A stretch of DNA of 64,000 nt, from positions 316,331-380,330 of the forward strand of contig CAJULY010000001.1 in NCBI GenBank assembly GCA_910587185.1, given 5' to 3'. Below the pieces are notes generated by a model, which worked only from the letters and a program-made list of their open reading frames with translations, was not told the origin of the DNA and did no database searches. Below, piece by piece: positions 17,064 to 24,697 of this stretch (positions are counted from its first letter, which is position 1; each line of letters begins with the position of its first letter). The DNA comes from an uncultured Muribaculaceae bacterium. Its GTDB lineage: Bacteria; Bacteroidota; Bacteroidia; Bacteroidales; Muribaculaceae. The position numbers and the translations under genes are program-made.

Positions 17064-18272
17064 TCAAAAGAGCGTTTCGAGAAGCTTCAGGTGTGCGTCG
17101 GAGGAATACGCTCCGAGGGCCTGACTGCTTATGGCCTGATGATCGAAACTCCCTTGCGAAATGGCCCTCAACGCATTGGCGAACTCTCCGCAACGGTTGG
17201 GGTTATATGTCATGCCATTGGAGGCATCAACCATATCGGGCAGACTCCCTACATCCGACACCAGGACCGGCGCCCCGCATGCAAGCGCCTCCATGACGCT
17301 TATGGTCTTATTCTCGAACCATATCGAAGGACAAACAAACACAGCGGCACTGACCATTTCTTTCATCACGTCGGCCGAGGATTTCCATCCGCAGAACTCG
17401 ATGCGACTGTCGCCCCTACAGATTCCGCGCAATTTTTCCTCCTCAGGACCGGAGCCCACTATCCTCAGAGTGAAATCATCGGGCATCGCCATGAACTCCC
17501 TGATCATCGGCTCAATCCCCTTTTCGGCCGAAAGACGGCCAACATAAAGAATCCGTCGGCTATCGCGCTTTGACCCGACGGGAAGCTCCCGGATCCGGGC
17601 GACTTTTTCGCGATCCAAGAAATTGTTCACGACAATCAGTTTTTCCTCAGGCAACCCGCTTTCGCGCAGACGGGCAGCCATGAATTGACCCGGGCAGATG
17701 AAACGATCGGTCATCGCAGAGAGGCGTGACAGATTCCATCGCCGTGCCTCCAGATAGGCCGCCGCCGACTGCAGTCGGCTTCCCTTCATGCAACGTTTCT
17801 CCAAAACCGTTCCGGGCCGCTTCACGCATGAAGTACACACGCAGCCTGAGGAATCCGTGCAAGTATAGGCGGGACAGATCAGCTTGTAGTCATGCATGGT
17901 CCAGAGAGTACGGGCGCCTGCATTCTTGGCCATACCCACGATCACGGGCGAGAGATAGGAATGGATGTTGTGAAAATGGACCACGTCGGGCCGGAATCGC
18001 GCCAACGCGCGCGAAAACGAGGAACGGATGTCGCCGAACCCCATCATGCGCATCACGGACTTGAGCTTTTCCGGCAGACTACCGTCGAACTTCACCTGCG
18101 GGGCGAAAATATCAGTCATCAACATCGGAAGATTCTCCGGATAATCCATGCCCCACATCTCAACTTCATGACCGGCCGAGCGCAGCAATTCCGCTTCCGT
18201 CAGCGCCACAATGCAGTCGCCGCCGCGCGGATAAAGGAACTTGTTGACAATCAGAACTCTCTTCTTGGCCAT
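17064..18272 (-). CDS. Family 4 glycosyltransferase
   Basis: GT-B-fold sugar transferase of 402 aa, expected to act on lipid-linked or surface glycans on the cytosolic side. The N-terminal acceptor domain starts with VLIVNKFLYPRGGD and includes DVVHFHNIHSYLS. The C-terminal GT4 domain shows ILYVGRLSAEKGIEPMI and the E-x7-E nucleotide-sugar motif in WFENKTISVMEALACG. It carries cysteine-rich CTCTDSSGCVCTSC near residue 140, common in this subfamily. It is an orphan: no other polysaccharide genes lie nearby. Confidence 0.9.
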   Translation of the reverse strand: MAKKRVLIVNKFLYPRGGDCIVALTEAELLRSAGHEVEMWGMDYPENLPMLMTDIFAPQVKFDGSLPEKLKSVMRMMGFGDIRSSFSRALARFRPDVVHFHNIHSYLSPVIVGMAKNAGARTLWTMHDYKLICPAYTCTDSSGCVCTSCVKRPGTVLEKRCMKGSRLQSAAAYLEARRWNLSRLSAMTDRFICPGQFMAARLRESGLPEEKLIVVNNFLDREKVARIRELPVGSKRDSRRILYVGRLSAEKGIEPMIREFMAMPDDFTLRIVGSGPEEEKLRGICRGDSRIEFCGWKSSADVMKEMVSAAVFVCPSIWFENKTISVMEALACGAPVLVSDVGSLPDMVDASNGMTYNPNRCGEFANALRAISQGSFDHQAISSQALGAYSSDAHLKLLETLF

Positions 18273-18389
18273 GGATTCAGATCGGTTAACGGAGCGAATA
18301 TTCGCCCGTCATAATAACGGCTTCCATTCCCCATTTATTATGTGACAGGCAATACTCATCGGACACCGGGAAGGGCATAAAAACAGGAA

Positions 18390-18418
18390 AACCGAGCAGC
18401 CCGTCTGGCTGTCCGGTT
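18390..18418 (-). terminator. Terminator of the redoxin-like gene
   Basis: Imperfect stem AACCG...CGGTT with inner CAGCC/GGCTG pairs, followed on the minus strand by TTCCTGTTTTT. Confidence 0.65.
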
Positions 18419-18426
18419 GGATTTCA

Positions 18427-18924
18427 TCATGAAGCAATGGCGTGGGCCACTGTTTCAATACTTGGATTCACGGCTATTATTTCACCATCGGGATCAAGCA
18501 GATAGGACTGCAATCCTTCGTTGAGGTGAAAAGCGTTTTTCACAGCTGAGGCATCTTCTGCCGTCACTGAGAACTGCTGCGCTTCATTCAGTCTGTCTCT
18601 GCGCACTATCTCACGAAAAAGGCGCATACTGCGGTCCATGTTGACCTGCAAGAGACATAGTCGTTCTTTGTCGGCTTTTTCCATCATGCGGTCAAAACCG
18701 TGGGCGGCAATGCGCGATTCAGCATCGGAAGCTGCCCAGAAGTTGATCAGAACATAGCGGCCTTTGAGATCCGACAGCTCGACCTTCGAGCTGTCCGAAC
18801 CGCCAACAAGTTCCAGTTCAGGGGCGCTGAAACCTTTGGCTGCCTGGTAATCGCGATCGGAACGCGATGCCATGGAAATCATAAGAACGACGAAGAGCGC
18901 AATGATCATCATTGTTTTCTTCAT
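18427..18924 (-). CDS. Redoxin/TlpA-like protein lacking active-site cysteines
   Basis: Exported thioredoxin-fold protein of 165 aa with a signal-like N terminus (MKKTMMIIALFVVLMISMAS). The fold is marked by APELELVGG, LSDLKGRYVLINFWAASDAES and a C-terminal YLLDPDGEIIAVNPS. In TlpA/ResA proteins the WA segment continues WCxxC; here it reads WAASDAES with no cysteine, so a disulfide role is ruled out unless a partner provides thiols. It has its own consensus promoter about 110 bp upstream and a leader with three hairpins. Function is unknown; a binding or scaffold role is possible. Confidence 0.85.
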   Translation of the reverse strand: MKKTMMIIALFVVLMISMASRSDRDYQAAKGFSAPELELVGGSDSSKVELSDLKGRYVLINFWAASDAESRIAAHGFDRMMEKADKERLCLLQVNMDRSMRLFREIVRRDRLNEAQQFSVTAEDASAVKNAFHLNEGLQSYLLDPDGEIIAVNPSIETVAHAIAS

Positions 18925-19035
18925 TCTATTCTTGTTATGTTATTAACTGAGACCGGCAAAAAAGTGCAATCCGGTCCTGCCGATTTTCGGCTTTCCCGCC
19001 ATCTCTATGGCCGGGCTTCAATGATTAAAACACCG

Positions 19036-19067
19036 CAAAATTACAAAAATGTCACAAGCCGGACAAA
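19036..19067 (-). promoter_or_regulatory. Consensus promoter of the redoxin-like gene
   Basis: On the minus strand TTTG (19064-19067), 20 bp, TAATTTTG (19036-19043): exact consensus. RNA start near 19029-19032. Confidence 0.78.
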
Positions 19068-19272
19068 TTTCAAGCGGCTTCGGGCCTGAAACTCACCCTT
19101 CTGACCCAGCTCAAGCGCGCTTGGGGAGCGAGATGCGGGCGTTGGGTTAAATTAAGTTAATCAACCATCCGCAACACGGATTTCTGCCACTCATATTGGC
19201 CAAAATGTAATCATTGTAAGAGTGTTTTTGCTCTTTTGTCAATCAAAATGGATTATATTCGACCGTTTTTAC

Positions 19273-19280
19273 TAATTTTG
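19273..19280 (+). promoter_or_regulatory. -7 element of the amidase gene
   Basis: TAATTTTG, 20 bp before the ATG. No clear -33 at the right distance. Confidence 0.5.
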
Positions 19281-19299
19281 CAATGAAAACCGAGAGGAC

Positions 19300-20427
19300 A
19301 TGAATCGATTCGCCTATATATCGCTGTTGATGCTGACGATGATTGTCGGCTCCATACCCATTATCCATGGCGCCCCCCGCAAGGAATTCACGGTCATCAT
19401 CGACCCGGGCCACGGAGGAGGCGACATAGGCGCTCCGGGCACAATAATCAACGAGAAGGACATCAATCTCGCCGTTGCGCTTGCGCTCGGAAAGATGTTC
19501 CGCAACGACAAAGATATAAAAGTGGTCTATACACGTTCGACCGACCGCTTCGTCACGTTGCAGAAGCGTGCCGACATAGCCAACCGCGCCGACGGCGACC
19601 TGTTCATCTCCATCCACACCAATTCGATCGACAAAAGTTCGAAGAACCGCACCACTGCCCGCGGAGCGGCGGTCTATACCCTCGGCCTCGGCAAAAGCAG
19701 CGACAATCTCGCCGTCGCCATGCGCGAAAACTCCGTGATGAAACTCGAGGATGATTACACCTCGACCTATCAGGGATTCGACCCGACGAGCGCCGAAAGC
19801 TACATCATTTTCGAGCTGAGCCAGAACAAGCATCTCCAGCAGAGCGTGAAAGCAGCCCGACACGTGCTTGACCGGATGGTCACCACGGCCTCGCGCAAAA
19901 ACAACGGCGTGCGTCAGGCCAACTTCTGGGTCCTCTGGAAAACAGCCATGCCGGCCATGCTCATCGAGCTTGATTTCATCTGCAATCCGACCGAAGAAAA
20001 GTTCATGGCGTCGGAATCAGGCCAGAAGAAACTCGCCAAAGCCATCTATGAAGGAGTCATGGCCTATCGCGGACGGCGCATAGCCGACACTCAGCCGGAG
20101 CCTGAGGAAACGAAGGTAAAACCTGAAAAACGCGATCAGGAACCGGAAAAGAGATCTCGCAGGACCGAGAGCGCTCCGGCTCCCGAGAATGACCGGCAGA
20201 TTGTCTATCGCATTCAGTTCATGACCTCACCCACATCCATAGCCGACGGCGACAAGCGGTTCAAAGGACTCGACCCTGTCTCGTCATACAAGGATGGCGG
20301 ATTATTCAAATATACCTTCGGGGCCTATTCTTCCGTCAGGGAAGGCTCGGCCGACCTGAAAAAAGTCAGATCACTCTTCCCCGACGCCTTTATAATAAAG
20401 ACGCAGGGAGGAAAACGCATAAAATAG
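19300..20427 (+). CDS. N-acetylmuramoyl-L-alanine amidase (AmiC-like) with SPOR-type tail
   Basis: Cleaves the amide bond between N-acetylmuramic acid and L-alanine in peptidoglycan, mainly at division. The 375-aa protein has a signal sequence and then an Amidase_3 domain (about 30-255). The zinc motifs are IDPGHGGGDIG, NEKDINLAVA and SIHTNSID, and the catalytic glutamate is in MLIELDFICN. A charged linker (about 260-305) leads to a C-terminal SPOR-like region (YRIQFMTS ... YKYTFGAYSS-type). The next gene, 62 bp on, encodes an MCE protein. Confidence 0.92.
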   Translation: MNRFAYISLLMLTMIVGSIPIIHGAPRKEFTVIIDPGHGGGDIGAPGTIINEKDINLAVALALGKMFRNDKDIKVVYTRSTDRFVTLQKRADIANRADGDLFISIHTNSIDKSSKNRTTARGAAVYTLGLGKSSDNLAVAMRENSVMKLEDDYTSTYQGFDPTSAESYIIFELSQNKHLQQSVKAARHVLDRMVTTASRKNNGVRQANFWVLWKTAMPAMLIELDFICNPTEEKFMASESGQKKLAKAIYEGVMAYRGRRIADTQPEPEETKVKPEKRDQEPEKRSRRTESAPAPENDRQIVYRIQFMTSPTSIADGDKRFKGLDPVSSYKDGGLFKYTFGAYSSVREGSADLKKVRSLFPDAFIIKTQGGKRIK

Positions 20428-20489
20428 CCCCGCAGACCTACACGGGCCGCGGCCACTAAAGAAGAACAAAACAAAAAAACATAACCATA

Positions 20490-21407
20490 ATGAAACGTTT
20501 ACCCAAAACATTCGTCATCGGCCTCTGCGTGATCATCGCGCTGCTGATTGTCATATTCGGAATCAATTACCTCAAAGGCATCAACATGTTCAAGGGCGCC
20601 AATTATTACTATGCGTCCTATACAAACGTAGCAGGCCTCGCCCAATCGGCTCCGGTCACTATCAACGGTTACAAAGTGGGACTTGTCCGCGAGATAGAAT
20701 ATGAGTATGACAACCCCGGACATATAAAAGTGGAACTCAGCCTCGACAAATCGCTCCGTCTGACCAAAGGAACGAAAGCGATGCTTGTAACCGACATGCT
20801 CGGCACCTCTTCCATCGCTCTCGTCATGGGCCCCGGAAAGGAATACATGGAAGTCGGTTCCCAACTCTCGGGCGAGGGAGCTCCCGGGCTCATGGACAAC
20901 GTCTCGCAGAACCTTCTGCCCGGAATCACAGCCATGATCCCCAAAATAGACTCGCTTCTGACAGCAGTCACCGCTGTAGCGGCCAACCCGTCGGTCGGCA
21001 CCTCGATAGACCATCTCAACGGAACTCTCGCCAACCTCGAGACTGCAAGCGCCCAGCTCAACACCCTCATGCGCTCAATGCCGCGGATTGTCAACGACGC
21101 AGGCTCCACGATGAGCAACGTGCGCTCGATGTCATCCAACCTTTCGACTATTTCCGGCGATCTGACCTCCCTGTCGTCACAGCTGAAAACGATGCCTGTC
21201 GGAGCCACGATGGAGAATGTGCGCCAGGCCTCGGAAGCATTGAACATGATTCTCCAGAAAATGAACAGCGGCGATTCATCGCTCGGACTTCTGCTCAATG
21301 ACCGCCGTCTCTACAACAATCTGAGCAATGCTTCAGCTTCGCTCGACTCACTTCTGATCGACGTCCAGAAAAATCCGAAACGCTACATTTCCATCAAACT
21401 CTTCTGA
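20490..21407 (+). CDS. MlaD/MCE-domain protein
   Basis: Inner-membrane-anchored periplasmic protein of 305 aa with one N-terminal span (about 8-28) and an MCE domain (about 38-115: ASYTNVAGLAQSAPVTINGYKVGLV). A long Ser/Leu/Met-rich helical tail follows that probably oligomerises. MlaD proteins form hexameric rings that move phospholipids with the MlaFE ABC transporter. The ATPase and permease genes are not in the window; in Bacteroidetes the MCE gene is often separate. It is probably co-transcribed with the amidase gene. Confidence 0.9.
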   Translation: MKRLPKTFVIGLCVIIALLIVIFGINYLKGINMFKGANYYYASYTNVAGLAQSAPVTINGYKVGLVREIEYEYDNPGHIKVELSLDKSLRLTKGTKAMLVTDMLGTSSIALVMGPGKEYMEVGSQLSGEGAPGLMDNVSQNLLPGITAMIPKIDSLLTAVTAVAANPSVGTSIDHLNGTLANLETASAQLNTLMRSMPRIVNDAGSTMSNVRSMSSNLSTISGDLTSLSSQLKTMPVGATMENVRQASEALNMILQKMNSGDSSLGLLLNDRRLYNNLSNASASLDSLLIDVQKNPKRYISIKLF

Positions 21408-21778
21408 GAGCAAAGCCTCTTTCCCACATCGCCGAATTTTTCGGTAATTTATACTCAATCCAAATAACGACGCTTCTTGGAAATAAATTCCGGGAAGCGT
21501 CTATTCTTTGTTAAATAAAAGGTTTATGGCTATATGCCATTATTAAAGCAAAGCTTTAATCAAATTTTCTGATTTTGCAGCTAAATACCACGATTTCATG
21601 GATGTTCCGGATTTTTATTTGATTAAAACTTTAATAAAGTTTTCAACATTTTTTAATCAACTATAAATCAGCAAGGTGTAATCCGCTCCTTATTTCCAAA
21701 TAAAACAGGGTTTGTTTTTTAGAAATTTTTGTTGGAATTTTGTAATGAAAATTACGAAAAAGATTAGACCCAACGACA
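21408..21778. other. AT-rich dnaA upstream region, possible origin
   Basis: 371 bp without a gene. After a terminator (21469-21501) come two 8+3+8 palindromes (21542-21560, ATTAAAGC/GCTTTAAT; 21625-21643, AAAACTTT/AAAGTTTT). A longer inverted pair, TTGATTAAAA/TTTTAATCAA (21619-21628/21651-21660), encloses the second. TTTTCAACA at 21640-21648 matches a DnaA box (TTATCCACA) at 7 of 9 places. An unwinding region or dnaA control site is plausible; origin function is unproven. Confidence 0.4.
21469..21501 (+). terminator. Terminator of the amidase-MCE operon
   Basis: GACGCTTC/GAAGCGTC stem (21469-21476/21494-21501) with further GGAA/TTCC pairing inside, then TATTCTTTG. Confidence 0.75.
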
Positions 21779-23164
21779 ATGCAGGAAACCCATCAACAAC
21801 TCTGGGACAAATGTCTGGAGATATTCGCCGACAACCTCACCACGGAGCAATTCGAATCGTGGTTCAAGCCGATATCTTCACTCGGCTTCACCGACAACAA
21901 GCTGACACTATTAGTGCCCTCGCCGTTCTTTTACGAACAGCTCGAAGCGCGTTATGTCGGTCTGCTGTCCCGCACCCTGCAGAAAGTCTATGGTCCTGCC
22001 GTAAAACTCTACTACAATTTCTACCAGGTCAGCAAGGAGCCGTCAACGAAAGTGACCATAAAAAGCTCGAATCCGAGCGCGGCCGTCACGCCGCGTCCCG
22101 GCGCCTCGTCGAACCCGTTCAACCATGACGATGTCGGCGATATCGACGCACAGCTCAATCCGACCTACACTTTCGAAAACTACTGCGACAGCATCAGCAA
22201 CCGTGTGGCGCGCACCATAGGCGAGGCCGTGGCGAATGATCCGAAAATGAAAACCTTCAATCCGCTTTTCATCTTCGGAAGTCCGGGCGTCGGGAAAACG
22301 CACCTCATCCAGGCCATCGGCATCCGCATAAAAGAAGTGCAGCCGACCAACCGCGTGCTTTATATCACGGCACGACTTTTCGAATGTCAATATACGACAG
22401 CGGTTCATCGCGGTAAAATCAACGACTTCATCAACTTCTACCAGAGTATCGACACTCTGATCATCGATGACATCCAGGACCTTATAGGGAAGCCGAGCAC
22501 CCAAAACACTTTTTTCCACATATTCAATCATCTTATCCTTAACCAGAAGCAGCTCATTCTGGCCAGCCACACGGCCCCGAGCAATATGGAAGGGATGGAG
22601 AAAAGCCTCATCTCACGATTCAACATGGGAGTCGTAGCCGAGATCGAACAGCCGGACTACTCGCTTCGCCATGACGTTCTTTTCCAGAAGGCGGAACAGG
22701 ACGGCGTACAGCTACCCGACGAAGTGCTCGATTTCATAGCCACCAACGTGACCGGCTCCATCCGCGAACTCGAAGGAATGGTTCTCTCTCTTCTGGCCCA
22801 CGCCTCAGCCCTCGGCCGGGAAATCAATCTGGAGCTGGCCAAAAAAGTGCTCGCCCATTCCGTCAAGGTCACCAAACGCACCGTCAACTTCGAGGCGATC
22901 ACCCAGAAGGTAGCCGGATACTATGACATAGATCCTGACCTTATTTTCACCAAGTCGCGCAAGAGAGAGATTTCAGATGCGCGCCAGATGGTGATGTATA
23001 TGGCGAAAAAGCATGCGAAGATGCCGCTTAAGACTATCGGCACGCGACTGGCGCGCACACACGCCACTGTCATCTACGCATGCAATAACATAGAACAGCG
23101 TCTGCAGATAGAGAAACAGCTCCAGACCGACATAGCGGCGATAGAGAAATCGCTTCTCGACTGA
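21779..23164 (+). CDS. dnaA: Chromosomal replication initiator DnaA
   Basis: AAA+ initiator that opens the origin and loads the helicase. The 461-aa protein has domain I (QQLWDKCLEIFADNLTTEQFESWF), a short domain II, domain III with Walker A GSPGVGKTH and Walker B LIIDDIQDL, and domain IV (about 355-461) with the signature region THATVIYACNNIEQ. Length is normal. The start is the ATG that gives the standard domain I. The upstream region is AT-rich and palindromic, and a very strong terminator follows. Confidence 0.97.
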   Translation: MQETHQQLWDKCLEIFADNLTTEQFESWFKPISSLGFTDNKLTLLVPSPFFYEQLEARYVGLLSRTLQKVYGPAVKLYYNFYQVSKEPSTKVTIKSSNPSAAVTPRPGASSNPFNHDDVGDIDAQLNPTYTFENYCDSISNRVARTIGEAVANDPKMKTFNPLFIFGSPGVGKTHLIQAIGIRIKEVQPTNRVLYITARLFECQYTTAVHRGKINDFINFYQSIDTLIIDDIQDLIGKPSTQNTFFHIFNHLILNQKQLILASHTAPSNMEGMEKSLISRFNMGVVAEIEQPDYSLRHDVLFQKAEQDGVQLPDEVLDFIATNVTGSIRELEGMVLSLLAHASALGREINLELAKKVLAHSVKVTKRTVNFEAITQKVAGYYDIDPDLIFTKSRKREISDARQMVMYMAKKHAKMPLKTIGTRLARTHATVIYACNNIEQRLQIEKQLQTDIAAIEKSLLD

Positions 23165-23206
23165 TCTGAATACTGCGGCTCCACTACCCTGCCAGCTTCA
23201 AGACAT

Positions 23207-23239
23207 CCCTCCGCATACCCTGCGGAGGGTATTTTTTTT
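23207..23239 (+). terminator. Terminator of dnaA
   Basis: Perfect 9-bp stem CCCTCCGCA/TGCGGAGGG (23207-23215/23221-23229) with a 5-nt loop and a long T run. Confidence 0.9.
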
Positions 23240-23292
23240 AGTTTCAGGCCGATTTCAAAGTTTTCAGGCCGACAATAACAATGGATTTTTTG

Positions 23293-23300
23293 TAATTTTG
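23293..23300 (+). promoter_or_regulatory. -7 element of the hemerythrin-LuxR gene
   Basis: TAATTTTG, 25 bp upstream of the ATG. The -33 is not clear. Confidence 0.5.
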
Positions 23301-23324
23301 TATGATAAAATCCGTTAAGAAACT

Positions 23325-24284
23325 ATGCAAAGCAATCCAACCGCCAAATTCCTCCCCGATCAGCGGCTCAGGGAACTGATTCAGCGTGAACCAGCTCTGC
23401 TCATGGTTCTTCGCCGATTCTCTATTGGGCTCGGATTCGGCAATGACACCGTCAGCGATGTGTGCCGACGTAAAGGTGTTCATCTTGACACGTTTCTCGC
23501 CGTGGCGAATTTCATGTGCGACCGCCCGTGGCGCGACTTCACGATCGACCTGGGGACACTGATCGGCTATCTGAAGAAATCGCATGACTACTTTCTCTCT
23601 TTCGCGCTCCCTTCCATCCGCCATAAACTGATCGAATCAGTCCCCATGACGTCGCCCGAAGATGTCGGGATGCTTCTTCTGAGATATTTCGACGATTATA
23701 CCGAGGAAGTGCGCGCCCACATGGGTTATGAGAACTCCGACCTTTTCCCTTACGTTGAAAACCTTCTTGACGGCAAGGGACCCAACGGATTCAACCTCGC
23801 ATCATTCGCCCGCAGCCATGCTCCGCTCGCCCCCAAACTCGAGGAGCTAAAGGAGATCTTCGTCAGCCACTATCAGGGAAACAGCAACGAGGATATGCTC
23901 AACTCCGCCCTGTTCGACATAATAACGCTTGAGAAAGATCTCCTGAACCACTGCCGGCTCGAAGACATCATATTCGTTCCGACTGTAAAAGAACTCGAAC
24001 TGAAATCAGACCGTCAGGGCGCCTCTCCGCGCGCCACCGCAACCGAAGAAATCTCCGACGGGAACCCCGAGCTGACATCAAGGGAAAAAGCTATCGTGAG
24101 ACTTATAGCCTGCGGACTTTCCAATAAAGAGATCGCCGACAAACTGTGTGTCTCGATCCACACCGTGACGACGCACCGCCGCAACATCTGTGCTAAACTC
24201 GACATCCATTCCGCGTCAGGACTGACAATTTATGCCATCATCCACCATCTGATCGATGTCGCCGAGATAGCCCCCGCGAAATAA
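23325..24284 (+). CDS. Hemerythrin-domain LuxR-type transcription regulator
   Basis: A 319-aa fusion. Residues 10-65 resemble the ScdA/RIC N-terminal domain. Residues 80-225 are a hemerythrin-like helical bundle with candidate di-iron ligands His87, His132, Glu136, His165, His209 and Glu213 (the HxxxE spacing is kept twice). Residues 248-308 are a LuxR/FixJ helix-turn-helix (LTSREKAIVRLIACGLSNKEIADKL is the core; recognition helix HTVTTHRRNI). Related proteins such as YtfE/RIC respond to nitric oxide or oxygen through the di-iron site. This protein probably turns such a signal into transcription. Targets are unknown; it stands alone. Confidence 0.87.
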   Translation: MQSNPTAKFLPDQRLRELIQREPALLMVLRRFSIGLGFGNDTVSDVCRRKGVHLDTFLAVANFMCDRPWRDFTIDLGTLIGYLKKSHDYFLSFALPSIRHKLIESVPMTSPEDVGMLLLRYFDDYTEEVRAHMGYENSDLFPYVENLLDGKGPNGFNLASFARSHAPLAPKLEELKEIFVSHYQGNSNEDMLNSALFDIITLEKDLLNHCRLEDIIFVPTVKELELKSDRQGASPRATATEEISDGNPELTSREKAIVRLIACGLSNKEIADKLCVSIHTVTTHRRNICAKLDIHSASGLTIYAIIHHLIDVAEIAPAK

Positions 24285-24339
24285 TTAACGAACCAATAAG
24301 CAGCCGATAGCGGGATTTTGCGTATCTTTGTGAAAATAA

Positions 24340-24493
24340 GAGGTTGTTTAAAAACAAATGTGAAAGCCGGAGTCCATTCTCCGGAGGTGGATTTCGGAAT
24401 GAATTGAAGGAGTAATGCTGTAGCATTATGACTGAAATTCAGTACGAAAGACGCCCGGGAGAATGGATGCGAAGAAGCATTTTAAACAACCGC
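24340..24493. repeat. Hairpin repeat, copy 1 (plus orientation)
   Basis: Imperfect palindrome of about 154 bp. Its ends are GGTTGTTTAAAA (near 24342) and TTTTAAACAACC (to 24491). Inside lie CCATTCTCC (near 24374) and GGAGAATGG (near 24459). The apical hairpin is TAATGC-TGTA-GCATTA at 24413-24428, flanked by GAAGGAG and TGACTGAA. The same plan recurs in reverse orientation at 24540-24675. No coding capacity. Confidence 0.75.
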
Positions 24494-24539
24494 AAAACCG
24501 AAATTTAAATGTATAAAAAAGAAAAATTGTGTTACTATA

Positions 24540-24675
24540 AGTCGCATGGATGCCTTTTTGGCTCCCCTGTCCCTAATCTTCAGTCACAGTGCCACAGCAC
24601 TGCTCCTTCAGATTATGAACAGGTTAGCTCAAAAATCCATCCACTCCGGCTTCACATTTGTTATTAAACAACCTC
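24540..24675. repeat. Hairpin repeat, copy 2 (minus orientation)
   Basis: Read on the minus strand it begins GAGGTTGTTTAATAACAAAT, continues GAAGCCGGAGT, and has GAAGGAG, the hairpin CAGTGC-TGTG-GCACTG (24587-24602) and TGACTGAAG. Outer arms differ from copy 1 in sequence but still pair with each other (about 24549-24570 with 24620-24644). It ends 22 bp before the anSME start codon. Confidence 0.72.
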
Positions 24676-24697
24676 TAAACCCGTCATATTGACATAA

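Larger units (their letters stand above)
18925..19299. other. Intergenic region with divergent promoters and structured leader
   Basis: 375 bp with no credible gene. The left part is the roughly 105-nt leader of the redoxin-like gene, with three hairpins on the minus strand (about 18998-19019, 18979-18993 and 18951-18976). The minus promoter is at 19036-19067. The stretch 19085-19140 is GC-richer with no clear feature. The right end holds the TAATTTTG box of the amidase gene at 19273-19280. Confidence 0.6.

Noticed and set aside
24323..24330. TATCTTTG as a promoter for the hairpin repeats
   Set aside because: No -33 element at 19-21 bp and no gene downstream on that strand before the repeats end; chance match is likely.
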